A stretch of DNA of 64,000 nt, taken from positions 310,001-374,000 of the forward strand of contig NZ_BKAU01000004.1 of assembly GCF_007992715.1 (NCBI RefSeq), in the 5' to 3' direction. This stretch comes from Chitinophaga cymbidii. Lineage in GTDB: Bacteria; Bacteroidota; Bacteroidia; Chitinophagales; Chitinophagaceae. Of the stretch, positions 47,801-55,788 are shown piece after piece (positions within the stretch are counted from its first letter, which is position 1; each line of letters opens with the position of its first letter). Made by a program: the position numbers and the translations under genes. Under the pieces are notes generated by a model. That model was not told the origin of the DNA, made no database searches, and saw only the letters and a program-made list of their open reading frames with translations.

Positions 47801-48315
47801 CTACGCGAGACCAGGTGCCCATTGGTTATCCTACCACGCCGGAGATCGTATACGGCTTCGGCTTTTCACTCGGCTACAAGAATTTCGACCTGTCCGCTTT
47901 CTTCCAGGGACTGGGCCGGGAATCTTTCTGGATCGATGCGGATTCCACCGCACCTTTTGTGGGGGACCGCGCCTTGCTGAAGGCATATGCGGACAATCAC
48001 TGGTCTGAGGATAGCCGCGACCTGTACGCCACCTGGCCCAGGCTAAGCGCCAGGAAAATCGGCAACAACGCACTTACCAGCACCTGGTTTATGCGCAACG
48101 GCGCATTCCTCCGCCTGAAAACGGTGGAGCTGGGCTATACGCTGCCGGCGGCCATTACCCGCAGATGGAGGATCGAGAAGACCCGTATCTATGCGAGCGG
48201 CATTAACCTGTTCGTGCTGAGTAAATTTAAAATGTGGGATGTGGAAATGGGTGGAAAGGGCCTCGGCTATCCCGTCCAGCGGGTCATTAACGTAGGCGCC
48301 CAATTGTCATTCTGA
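44896..48315 (+). CDS. SusC/RagA-type TonB-dependent receptor with STN domain (locus 2)
   Basis: 1139 residues. A long leader precedes the hydrophobic signal (LTFCLLLLSFLHVSGSVHS). A second in-frame ATG at 44962 would start closer to it. The STN domain (~50-120: DLQSADLRKVLLMIEAQTKYHFIFS) is followed by a carboxypeptidase-like domain (VRGTVTDTTGMPLPGVTIAV), the plug (ETVIVGFGTQKKKEVVGA, LILIDGIETTT, LYGARGANGVILITTKEG) and the barrel, which ends NVGAQLSF. It is the outer-membrane importer of locus 2 and its STN domain should signal to FecR. SusD begins 26 bp later. Confidence 0.96.
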   Translation: MKKKHLVHACSPPRALIKVLVIMKLTFCLLLLSFLHVSGSVHSQDKVSLDLQSADLRKVLLMIEAQTKYHFIFSERKLKTDKRIDLSVKDEAVFTVLEKVLPLANLQYKLLDGNLIAITTKGESGDVMMRKDVRGTVTDTTGMPLPGVTIAVKSAPSVGTTTDLNGKYVLDIPEGATVLVFSMIGYDKQEIPISGRDVINVQLALASNQLEETVIVGFGTQKKKEVVGAVTTINPKELKVPSSNLTTALAGRLAGVIAYQRSGEPGADNADFFIRGVTTFGYKRDPLILIDGIETTTTDLSRMQVDDIASFSILKDATSTALYGARGANGVILITTKEGVEGKARISVRIENSNSAPTKNVEFADPITYMRLGNEAVLTRDPLGKLPYSEAKIDNTIAGANPYVFPATDWRKELFKESTMNQRANFNVTGGGKVARYYLAATMNRDNGILKVDKRNNFNNNIKLNTYSMRSNVNINLTKSTEVGIRLSGTFDDYNGPLGGGTTMYKRVVQSNPVLFPAYYPKDEEHSYVQHIMFGNYGDGNYINPYADMVMGYKEYTRSKLLAQFELKQNLSFITEGLSFQALFNTARTTYFDVQRFYNPFWYGLGNYDKYTDKYNLTMLNPNTGTEYLNYGEGPKEISATTYLQATANYNRTFNDRHNVSGMIVFLMNNEVQANSGSLQLSLPRRNIGVSGRLSYGYDNRYFFEYDFGYNGTERFYESNRFGFFPSVGGAWLVSNEPFFKPFTRVVSNLKLRATYGLVGNDAIGDPKSRFLYLADVSMTDGARASSFGTDYAYSRSGIFIHRYGNNDITWETATKTNWGLEVGLFNKINILLDVYTEKRRNILMTRADIPVTMGFLDNADIQANLGEASGKGFDLSVDYSHSFNADWWMQARGNFTYATSKFDVIEEPDYVEKYLSKLGYPLSQQWGYIAERLFADDAEVANSPVQNFGEYTAGDIKYHDLNGDGQITTRDQVPIGYPTTPEIVYGFGFSLGYKNFDLSAFFQGLGRESFWIDADSTAPFVGDRALLKAYADNHWSEDSRDLYATWPRLSARKIGNNALTSTWFMRNGAFLRLKTVELGYTLPAAITRRWRIEKTRIYASGINLFVLSKFKMWDVEMGGKGLGYPVQRVINVGAQLSF

Positions 48316-48341
48316 TCGTGTTAAAATCAAAAAATATTCAG

Positions 48342-50240
48342 ATGAAGAAACATTTTAAAAAATGGCTGATCATCTTATTCGGACCATTCATATTTTCCTG
48401 TAATTACCTGGATATTGTGCCGGACAACATTGCAACGGTGGACCATATCTTCCGTATGCGCAATACCGCCGAACAATACCTGTTCACGATATACAGCTAT
48501 CTGCCTAAATATACGGATGCTTATAATTATCCGACTTTCCTGGGAGGCGATGAGCTTTGGGGGAACGATTATAACGTGAACCTGAGCATGCCTGCCTGGC
48601 AGATCGCCAAGGGATTTCAGAACATCGTTACGCCGTATTCCGATTACTGGGGCGGGGGCAACGGCGGCCGCGGCACCTTTGTGGCGCTGCGCGACTGCAA
48701 CACCTTCCTGGAGAACATCGGCAAGGTGCCGGACATGGACGACTATGAGAAAGCGCGCTGGGCCGCGGAAGCTACCTTCCTCAAAGCCTATTACCACTTT
48801 TTCCTGTTCCGCATGTACGGCCCTATCCCGCTGATCAAAAAGAACCTGCCTATCACCAGCAGCACGGCGGATGTAAAAATATCGCAGTCGCCGGTGGATT
48901 CTTGTGTGGATTACATCGCCAGCCTGCTGGATGAAGCGGTGGTGAACCTGCCTGACCGCATCGTAAATGAAGCAACAGAACAGGGGCGCGTGACCAAATC
49001 CGTTGCAAAGGCCCTCAAAGCCCGGCTCCTCGTTACCGCCGCCAGCCCGCTTTTCAACGGAAACCCGGACTACGCCACCCATACCGGCAACGGCAAAGAC
49101 AAAGTGAAGCTCTTTCCTTCCGCCTACGATCCCCAGAAGTGGGAGCGCGCCATGATCGCCTGCCGGGAAGCAATCGAAGAATGCCATGCCGCAGGTCACC
49201 AGATCTACTACTACAACCCGGCTTTCCTGGGCTTCCCCGCTTCTCCGGAAACGATCACGGAAATGAGCTTGCGAAATGCCGTTTGCGAGAAATGGAACCC
49301 GGAAGTGATCTGGACGAGCACCAATAACAGGGCTACTACGCTTCAGCTGGAAAACCTGCCGCGCCTGTATTCCACCGACAAGCAAAGCGCAACGCTCTCT
49401 TCCTTCGGCGTACCGATGAAGATCGCGGAACAATATTATACGAAGAATGGCGTACCCATTTCGGAAGACAATACCTGGAACTACAACGCCCGCTACGGCA
49501 CAAGGTCCGTTACCAGCGCGGACAAGCTCCGCCTTAAATCCGGTTATGTGACCGCCAATCTCAATTTCGACCGGGAGGTGCGCTTTTATGCAAACCTGGG
49601 CTTCGACGGCAGCCGCTGGTTCGGGCAGGGCCGCTTCAACGAAGAAGAGCCGGTGTACGTGGAGGCCAAGCTGGGCCAGATCGCCAACAACCACGCCTGG
49701 GCTTACTCCATGACGGGCTATTGGGCCAAGAAGCTGGTAAACCCGCAAACGGTTTCTTCCGCCACGGAAGTGACCACGCAAACATATCCCTGGCCCGTGA
49801 TCCGGCTGGCAGACCTCTACCTGCTATATGCAGAAGCCCTGAACGAATGGCAGGGACCCGGCATGGAAACGTTCAAGTGGATTGACGAGGTGCGCGCCCG
49901 CGCCGGCCTCGCCGGTGTGGAAGAATCCTGGGCGAACTTTTCCACCAATCCCGGCGCACCGCAAACAAAAGAGGGCCTGAGAAAGATCATTCACCGCGAA
50001 AGATTGATCGAGATGGCTTTTGAAGGACAGCGCTTCTGGGACCTCCGCCGCTGGAAAGAAGCAGAAAGCGTGATAAACCAGCCGATCACCGGGTGGAACA
50101 TCTTCGGCAAAACTGCCGCCGACTACTACCAGGTCAGGTACGTGTTCAACCCCGTATTCCGGAAGCGGGATTACCTCTGGCCGGTAAGGGAAAGCAACCT
50201 GATCGAGAACGCTCAGCTGGTGCAAAGCCCCGGCTGGTAA
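48342..50240 (+). CDS. SusD/RagB-type glycan-binding lipoprotein (locus 2)
   Basis: 632 residues from the ATG at 48342 (a GTG at 48318 is less likely). The lipoprotein signal ends FIFSC. SusD features are YLFTIYSYLPKYTDAYNYP, AEATFLKAYYHFFLFRMYGPIPLIKKN and the C-terminal VIRLADLYLLYAEALNEWQGPG and FEGQRFWDLRRWKEAE. The protein is longer than the locus 1 SusD (483 aa), mainly through extra loops in the middle, and these could shape a different binding site. Co-transcribed with susC. Confidence 0.95.
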   Translation: MKKHFKKWLIILFGPFIFSCNYLDIVPDNIATVDHIFRMRNTAEQYLFTIYSYLPKYTDAYNYPTFLGGDELWGNDYNVNLSMPAWQIAKGFQNIVTPYSDYWGGGNGGRGTFVALRDCNTFLENIGKVPDMDDYEKARWAAEATFLKAYYHFFLFRMYGPIPLIKKNLPITSSTADVKISQSPVDSCVDYIASLLDEAVVNLPDRIVNEATEQGRVTKSVAKALKARLLVTAASPLFNGNPDYATHTGNGKDKVKLFPSAYDPQKWERAMIACREAIEECHAAGHQIYYYNPAFLGFPASPETITEMSLRNAVCEKWNPEVIWTSTNNRATTLQLENLPRLYSTDKQSATLSSFGVPMKIAEQYYTKNGVPISEDNTWNYNARYGTRSVTSADKLRLKSGYVTANLNFDREVRFYANLGFDGSRWFGQGRFNEEEPVYVEAKLGQIANNHAWAYSMTGYWAKKLVNPQTVSSATEVTTQTYPWPVIRLADLYLLYAEALNEWQGPGMETFKWIDEVRARAGLAGVEESWANFSTNPGAPQTKEGLRKIIHRERLIEMAFEGQRFWDLRRWKEAESVINQPITGWNIFGKTAADYYQVRYVFNPVFRKRDYLWPVRESNLIENAQLVQSPGW

Positions 50241-50272
50241 TGTCTTTCATCGATAATCATAATGTAACTACA

Positions 50273-51466
50273 ATGCGAACACAACATATTCTCATATTCT
50301 CCATCCTCTTCCTGGCCCTGGGCTGTAAAGAGGAAAAGCTGGAGCCCCTGTCCAAAGGCGGCAATGCCCCGGGCGTTGTCACCAATGTGAGTGTAGACAA
50401 CCAGAACGGCAGGGTCGTGCTCTCCTACGATATTCCGAATGATCCCGAGCTGCTGTACGTAAAAGCAGTCTATGAAATTCGTCCGGGTAAACAAATGGAA
50501 TCCATCGCCACTTTTTACAACACTTCTGTTACGCTCGACGGTTTTGGCACGACGGATGAACGGGAAGTGAAGCTGTATTCGGTAAGCAGGTCGGAAGTAA
50601 GTTCCGAACCGGTAACGGTAAAAGTAAAACCGCTCACACCGCCCGTGCAGTCTACCTTCGCTTCACTCGATTTCGTTGGTGATTTCGGTGGTATCACCGT
50701 AAAGTTCGCCAACCCGGATTCCGCCAATATGACCATCGGTGTATTGACAAGGGACGCCAATGGCGATGCCATTCCGGCAGATATGTACTACACCAGCCAG
50801 AAAGAAGGTGACTTCTCCGTGCGCGGATTCGATGACAGCGAGCGCTGGTTCGGGCTGTATGTGCGTGACCGCTGGCTGAACTATTCCGATACGGTGTGGA
50901 AACAGGTAACGCCTTTGTTTGAAGAGCAGCTGGACAAATCGCTCTTCCGTTCCATGAAGCTCCCGTCAGACGCCAATCTGTTCGGTTCCGGCCCCATCGC
51001 CAATCTCTGGAACGACAAGGTGCAGGGCGGTTCCAGCTCCAACAACACCTGGTTCCGTTCCGCCAACGGCTCCGGCATACCGCACTGGATCACCTTCGAT
51101 ATGGGTGTGACTGCCAAGCTGAGCCGCTTTGTGGAAGTACCCAGGGGTGCATTTGACGAGCTGAACCTGCTGTACAGCGCCGGTGATCCGCAGCTGTACG
51201 AAATATGGGGCTGTACGGAGTATAACCCGGATGGCAGCTTTGACGGATGGACGAAGCTGGTGGATTGTGAAGTGGTAAAAGTATCCGGCCTGCCCACGGG
51301 AGTTAATTCGAATGACGACATTCTCCGCGCGCAGGAAGGCCATCAGTTCAAAGTGCCGCTGGATGCGCCCCCGGTACGGTACCTCCGCGTCAAGATGCTG
51401 CAGACCTTCGGCAACGCGGACTACTGCTGGATGGCAGAGCTTACTTTCTTTGGTCAAAAACAGTAA
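50273..51466 (+). CDS. Surface glycan-binding lipoprotein (DUF4959/DUF5126/DUF5000 type)
   Basis: 397 residues from the ATG at 50273. The signal ends LFLALGC, a standard lipobox. Two fibronectin-like domains (~25-110 and ~115-210: VVTNVSVDNQNGRVVLSYDIP; STFASLDFVGDFGGITVKFANP) are followed by a discoidin/F5-8-like C-terminal domain (~250-397, with HWITFDMGVTAKLSRFVEV and VRYLRVKMLQTFGN). This is the DUF5000 lipoprotein architecture that commonly follows SusD in PULs. It probably binds the polysaccharide on the cell surface. It starts 32 bp after susD. Confidence 0.85.
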   Translation: MRTQHILIFSILFLALGCKEEKLEPLSKGGNAPGVVTNVSVDNQNGRVVLSYDIPNDPELLYVKAVYEIRPGKQMESIATFYNTSVTLDGFGTTDEREVKLYSVSRSEVSSEPVTVKVKPLTPPVQSTFASLDFVGDFGGITVKFANPDSANMTIGVLTRDANGDAIPADMYYTSQKEGDFSVRGFDDSERWFGLYVRDRWLNYSDTVWKQVTPLFEEQLDKSLFRSMKLPSDANLFGSGPIANLWNDKVQGGSSSNNTWFRSANGSGIPHWITFDMGVTAKLSRFVEVPRGAFDELNLLYSAGDPQLYEIWGCTEYNPDGSFDGWTKLVDCEVVKVSGLPTGVNSNDDILRAQEGHQFKVPLDAPPVRYLRVKMLQTFGNADYCWMAELTFFGQKQ

Positions 51467-51485
51467 TTACTGAAAATCGCACAGC

Positions 51486-52169
51486 ATGAAAAAACTATTG
51501 AAATATATATGCCTGTCAATGGCAGCGGGTTTTTACCTTGCTGCCTGCGACAAGGCGGATGAAGCTTACAAGGACTTTGTGCCGCAGGGGGAGATCATAT
51601 ATCCCGGCAAGGTGGATTCACTCAAAGTAAATCCCGGCAAGAACCGCATTGAGCTGGAATGGCTGCTGAAAACAGATTCCCGCATCGTGAAATGCAGGAT
51701 CTACTGGAACCGCAAAGCGGATTCCTCCGATGTCACCGTTCAGCGCACCACTGGCGTAGATACCGTCAGGACCGTGCTGGACGCCATGACGGAAGGACCG
51801 TACGTTTTTGAAGTGTACACCTACAACGCGCAGGGCGACCGCTCCATCCGGCAGGAAGTGAACGGTGATGTGTACGGAGAATTTTACGAATCCAATCTCA
51901 TCAACCGCATCCTCAGAAGCGCGGTGATAGACAACGATGGTAACGCGAAACTGCAATGGGACGAAGCGGACCCGCGCTCTCCGGCGGTGCGGCTGACGTA
52001 CACGGACCAGGACGGCGTTGCGCAAACATTGCTGGTGCCCTCCACGGAAAGCACCACAATATTGAACGGCGCGCCACAAACAGGTACAATGGAATTTAAA
52101 ACTTTGTATCTTCCGGTGCCAAACGCTATTGATACGTTTGCAGCGCCTGTTGTGAAGGTGAATTTATAG
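51486..52169 (+). CDS. DUF4998 lipoprotein
   Basis: 227 residues with a lipoprotein signal ending FYLAAC. The body has one fibronectin-like beta domain (LKVNPGKNRIELEWLLKTDSRIVKCRIYWN) and a second beta-rich module (AKLQWDEADPRSPAVRLTYTDQDG). It matches DUF4998, another small surface lipoprotein found with SusCD in this phylum. It is probably part of the surface-binding layer of locus 2. Starts 20 bp after the previous gene. Substrate unknown. Confidence 0.8.
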   Translation: MKKLLKYICLSMAAGFYLAACDKADEAYKDFVPQGEIIYPGKVDSLKVNPGKNRIELEWLLKTDSRIVKCRIYWNRKADSSDVTVQRTTGVDTVRTVLDAMTEGPYVFEVYTYNAQGDRSIRQEVNGDVYGEFYESNLINRILRSAVIDNDGNAKLQWDEADPRSPAVRLTYTDQDGVAQTLLVPSTESTTILNGAPQTGTMEFKTLYLPVPNAIDTFAAPVVKVNL

Positions 52170-52193
52170 AACGAAAAAAATATAACGTAAACC

Positions 52194-52919
52194 GTGCAAC
52201 GAAGAACATTCCTGTCCACCGCCGCACTGGGCGCTTTGGCCCTGGCGGCGGACATTCCGGCGCTCGCCGGAACGGACGACCCGGATTACCTGGTGATCAA
52301 CGCCGGCGTCGGCGGCAATAACACGAACGATCTGCTGAAGCGGATAGACAAGGACTGCCTGTCACACAAGCCGGCACTGACGGTGCTCATGATCGGCACG
52401 AACGACATGAACAGCATGAAGTACATTCCGCTGGAGCAGTACCGGAAAAATCTTTCCACGCTGATCGAAAAGATACAGGCGCAGCAAAGCAAAGTATTGC
52501 TGATGACCATTTGCCCGTTTATAGAGGAATATCTTTTCACGCGGCATAAACGTGAGCATTATGGTGCGGAAGGACCTTCCGGAAGAAGAGCAGAGGTGAA
52601 CAGAACGATCAAGGAACTGGCCGAACAATATAAAACGACGCTGCTGGACCTCGGGTGTTTGTTTGACAAGGCGGGGAAAGTGGGGCTGGACAAATTATCG
52701 CTGATCCAGAACGTTGCCAATTCCAATAAAACGGATGGCGTGCATCCCACGGCGGAAGGCTACCGTTTCATCGGGCTGGCGGTGTACCAGGCCATCCTTT
52801 TCCACGGCCTGCCGCAGAAACGCATCGTGTGCTTCGGCGACAGCATCACGGCAGGGGATGGAGGCACAGAACGTAACAGCTATCCTGCTACACTGAAAAG
52901 ATTACTGACACCGGCATAA
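52194..52919 (+). CDS. Circularly permuted SGNH hydrolase, Tat-exported
   Basis: 241 residues from a GTG at 52194. It has a Tat-like start (QRRTFLSTAALGALALA). The SGNH blocks are all there but in the order II, III, V, I: the Gly block NAGVGGNNTND at 36-46, the Asn block GTND with Asn70, the catalytic Asp181/His184 in DGVHPTAEGY, and only then the nucleophile block FGDSITAGDG with Ser217, 24 residues from the end. In usual SGNH/GDSL enzymes block I is at the N-terminus. The typical core strand of block I (KRIVCFGDS) is preserved. This is therefore a circular permutation and not a truncation. Role: probably a sugar-ester esterase (for example acetyl-xylan or rhamnogalacturonan deacetylation), by analogy. 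Confidence 0.78.
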   Translation: MQRRTFLSTAALGALALAADIPALAGTDDPDYLVINAGVGGNNTNDLLKRIDKDCLSHKPALTVLMIGTNDMNSMKYIPLEQYRKNLSTLIEKIQAQQSKVLLMTICPFIEEYLFTRHKREHYGAEGPSGRRAEVNRTIKELAEQYKTTLLDLGCLFDKAGKVGLDKLSLIQNVANSNKTDGVHPTAEGYRFIGLAVYQAILFHGLPQKRIVCFGDSITAGDGGTERNSYPATLKRLLTPA

Positions 52920-52951
52920 TTTTTTACACCTATAAATAACAGATCCAAATC

Positions 52952-54937
52952 ATGAAGTGCAAATTCCTGATCTGCGCTGTAGCGTTTTTTTTATGTCAGC
53001 AGCTGGCATGGGCTAACTACAAAGTAGACGTATGTATTTATGGCGGCAGCTCCGCCGGCGTGATCGCCGCTTACACGGCGAAAAAGGCCGGACGTTCCGT
53101 ATTGCTGATAGAACCGGGCAAGCACCTGGGGGGCCTGACCACGGGGGGGCTGGGTTATACCGACATTGGTAACAAATACGCGATCCGCGGGCTGTCCCTC
53201 GAATTTTACAGGCAGATCGGGCGGCACTACGGGAAGTTTGAACAATGGATATTTGAGCCGCACGTAGCGGAAAGCCTTTTTACCGATTATGTAAACCGCG
53301 CGAAACTGGAAGTGCTCTATCAGCACCGCCTGCTCTCCGCGAGGAAAGAGAACGGCGCCATCAAGGAAATTACGCTCGACGCAAACGGCACTACCGTTAC
53401 CGTATCCGCAAAAATGTTCATCGACTGTACCTATGAAGGCGACCTGATGGCCAAAGCGGGCGTAAGCTACACCGTTGGCCGCGAGCCCAATTCGCAGTAT
53501 AACGAGACCTGGAACGGCGTGCAAATGCTCGACGGCCACCAGATCCCCGACAACGTAGATCCCTACAAAGTGCCCGGCGATCCGTCCAGCGGCCTGTTAT
53601 GGGGTATCAGTCCCGAAACGCTGCAACCGAAAGGCAGTGGCGACAAAAAAGTGCAGGCGTACAACTACCGCATCTGCCTTACCAACGATCCCGCCAACAT
53701 GGTGCCGATCACGCAGCCGGACAATTACGATATATCCCGTTACGAGCTGCTGGCAAGGCTTTTTGTAGCCCAGCCGCAAAGAACAAAGCTCAACGACTAT
53801 GTGATCCTCAGCAGGATGCCCAATAACAAGACCGACATCAACAACCGGAACGGTTTTTCCACTGACATGATCGGCGCGAACTATGATTATCCCGAAGCGG
53901 ATTATGAAACCCGCAAAAAGATCATCAGGGAGCACGAAGATTATACAAAAGGACTGCTGTATTTCTTCGCCACCGATCCCCGCGTACCCGCGCCGCTGCA
54001 GGAAGAAATGCGTAAATGGGGTTATCCGAAGGATGAGTATACAGATAATGGCAACTGGTCGCCGCAATTATACGTGCGCGAAGCCCGCCGCATGATCGGC
54101 GCTTATGTGATGACGCAGGCGAACTGCGTGGGCGAACAGGTAGTGCCGGATGGCGTAGGCATGGCCGCTTATACGATGGATTCCCACAACACGCAGCGTA
54201 TTGTGATAGAAAAGAACGGCAAAAAAATGGTGAAGAACGAAGGAAATGTGGAAGTAGGCGGTTTCCCGCCGTACCCCGTTTCTTACCGCGCGCTGATCCC
54301 CAAAGCAGAGGATTGCAGCAACCTGCTGGTGCCCGTTTGCCTGTCCGCCAGCCACATCGCTTACGGCTCCATCCGCATGGAACCCGTGTTCATGGCGCTG
54401 GGCCAGGCTACTGCTGTTGCAGCCGACCTCGCGATCGAAGGCGGTACTTCCGTGCAGGAGGTGGATGCCAAAAAAGTAGCGGAAGTACTGGCAAACAATC
54501 CCCTGGGCGATGGCCGGCAGGGGGATGTGCTGATGGACAACGCAACTGCCAATCTGCAGCTGGAAGGCGACTGGAAAACAGTAAAAGGGAAAGGCAGCTA
54601 CGGGACCAATATGCTCACCGCGGAAAAAAATGCGAAAGCTACTTTTCGTCCCGTGATCCGCAAAACAGGCAATTACGCCATTTACATGTATTATCCCCGT
54701 TTGAAAAATAATGCGGAGGTAACCAACATTAAAGTAATGAATGGCAAAAAAGAGCAATCTGTGCCGGTGATCGCAAAAGATGTGAAAGTAGTGGGCCAGA
54801 CCTCCGGTGAATGGGTAAAACTCGGCACTTTCCGGCTTAAAAAAGGCAGTTCATCCTATGTGGAGATCTCCGCGGGAGATGCCGGCGAAGGCGTGGTAGT
54901 GGCCGATGCGGTGCTTTGGGTACCCGAAAAGAGATAA
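52952..54937 (+). CDS. Secreted FAD-dependent oxidoreductase with golvesin-type C-terminal domain
   Basis: 661 residues with a Sec signal peptide (FLICAVAFFLCQQLAWA). The flavin-binding motif is VCIYGGSSAGVIAAYTAKKAGR, followed by VLLIEPGKHLGG. FIDCTYEGDLMAKAGV, YVREARRMIGAY and DSHNTQRI are shared with the locus 1 paralogue. Residues ~530-661 form an extra beta domain (AKATFRPVIRKTGNYAIYMYYPRL, GDAGEGVVVADAVLWV) that looks like the golvesin C-terminal domain, absent from the locus 1 protein. The final gene of locus 2, followed by a strong terminator. A sugar-directed oxidation is the likely role, but the substrate is unknown. Confidence 0.87.
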   Translation: MKCKFLICAVAFFLCQQLAWANYKVDVCIYGGSSAGVIAAYTAKKAGRSVLLIEPGKHLGGLTTGGLGYTDIGNKYAIRGLSLEFYRQIGRHYGKFEQWIFEPHVAESLFTDYVNRAKLEVLYQHRLLSARKENGAIKEITLDANGTTVTVSAKMFIDCTYEGDLMAKAGVSYTVGREPNSQYNETWNGVQMLDGHQIPDNVDPYKVPGDPSSGLLWGISPETLQPKGSGDKKVQAYNYRICLTNDPANMVPITQPDNYDISRYELLARLFVAQPQRTKLNDYVILSRMPNNKTDINNRNGFSTDMIGANYDYPEADYETRKKIIREHEDYTKGLLYFFATDPRVPAPLQEEMRKWGYPKDEYTDNGNWSPQLYVREARRMIGAYVMTQANCVGEQVVPDGVGMAAYTMDSHNTQRIVIEKNGKKMVKNEGNVEVGGFPPYPVSYRALIPKAEDCSNLLVPVCLSASHIAYGSIRMEPVFMALGQATAVAADLAIEGGTSVQEVDAKKVAEVLANNPLGDGRQGDVLMDNATANLQLEGDWKTVKGKGSYGTNMLTAEKNAKATFRPVIRKTGNYAIYMYYPRLKNNAEVTNIKVMNGKKEQSVPVIAKDVKVVGQTSGEWVKLGTFRLKKGSSSYVEISAGDAGEGVVVADAVLWVPEKR

Positions 54938-54965
54938 ATTACTCCTTCTTTACCGATAATTTGTT

Positions 54966-55009
54966 AAGTTTGCAGTATGTCAGGCATTGTACATACTGCA
55001 AACTTTTTT
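54966..55009 (+). terminator. Intrinsic terminator of locus 2
   Basis: A perfect 15-bp stem (54966-54980 with 54991-55005), 10-nt loop, and a T run to 55009. The end of the susC-to-oxidoreductase transcript. Confidence 0.88.
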
Positions 55010-55264
55010 ACTTTCCGGCGCTCATTGCCGGATGGTTTGCATTTTTATGCCTGTATCAAACAGCATTTCCGCGTTTTTTGCAACAAGCTGTACTATTTCT
55101 CAAACTTTAAGGACTTCAATACTTTCACCCTGGCCTGCTAGTTAACTCCCGCGGCACAGGGTTACTTCTTGTTATTTTATTATTCTGCTATTACCCGGAC
55201 CAGGAAAAGGGCGCCGGCGTATGGCAGCTTTTCATTTTATATAGCACCCTTAAATCGATAAACT
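55010..55264. other. Intergenic stretch with no gene seen
   Basis: This is the remainder of a 327-bp gap after locus 2. I see no coding frame with family resemblance, only short spurious ones, and a minor 5-bp hairpin at 55016-55032. The promoter for the Rnk-like gene should lie in its last ~60 bases, but no clear TAnnTTTG box is present. Confidence 0.5.
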
Positions 55265-55654
55265 ATGAAGAAAGCAGCACCAACACTCGTACTCAGAAAT
55301 GATGATCATGAAATACTGACATCCTACCTGAGCAGCCAGGAACTGTCCGGCAATCATAGCATTGAAGCGTTGCAGGCCGAGTTGAAAAAGGCAAAGCTGG
55401 TCAGCAAGGAAGAATTTCCTGAAGACGCTATCCGCCTCAATTCCAGAGTTAAAGTCAAAGATGCCAATAACGGAAAAGAAATGGAATTGATGGTAGTAAT
55501 GCCAGACGATGCGGACATCAAGCAACGTAAAATATCCGTGACAGCGCCTGTAGGCATCGCCCTCATCGGCTTCCGCAAAGGACAGAAAGTAGGATGGCAG
55601 GTGCCTGCCGGCATGAAAACCTTTACCATCACAGACGTGGTGAACCAGGATTAA
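55265..55654 (+). CDS. Rnk/GreA-like RNA polymerase-binding factor
   Basis: 129 residues. It has an N-terminal short helical part (~15-50, LTSYLSSQELSG, EALQAELKKAK) and a C-terminal GreA/GreB-type FKBP-like domain (~55-129: INSRVKVKDANNGKEMELMVVMPDDADIKQRKISVTAPVGIALIGFRKGQKVGW marks, of which PVGIALIGFRKG is the key). Without the long GreA coiled coil it fits the Rnk group, which binds the RNA polymerase secondary channel. It is a monocistronic gene between two terminators. Confidence 0.82.
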   Translation: MKKAAPTLVLRNDDHEILTSYLSSQELSGNHSIEALQAELKKAKLVSKEEFPEDAIRLNSRVKVKDANNGKEMELMVVMPDDADIKQRKISVTAPVGIALIGFRKGQKVGWQVPAGMKTFTITDVVNQD

Positions 55655-55664
55655 GCTATGGAAG

Positions 55665-55699
55665 AGAGGGTGTGTCAAAAAACTGGCACACCCTCTTTT
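55665..55699 (+). terminator. Intrinsic terminator of the Rnk-like gene
   Basis: A 10-bp stem (55665-55674 with 55687-55696) with four T, 11 bases past the stop codon. Confidence 0.75.
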
Positions 55700-55750
55700 G
55701 CCTGGCGACCCCCAATCGGTAAAAAGTACCATAAAATCCATAAATCGCCA

Positions 55751-55781
55751 TTGGCGGCTGATCCACTCCGGCGTACCTTTG
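55751..55781 (+). promoter_or_regulatory. Consensus Bacteroidota promoter 8 bp before the araC-type start
   Basis: TTG at 55751-55753, a 20-bp spacer, and TACCTTTG at 55774-55781. The -7 box matches TAnnTTTG fully. It ends only 7 bases before the ATG at 55789, so the mRNA may begin at or next to the start codon (leaderless). Confidence 0.6.
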
Positions 55782-55788
55782 TGCTGTC

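Noticed and set aside
55010..55264. Possible short gene or sRNA after the locus 2 terminator
   Set aside because: No coding signal or stable structure beyond a 5-bp hairpin, and no terminator following it.
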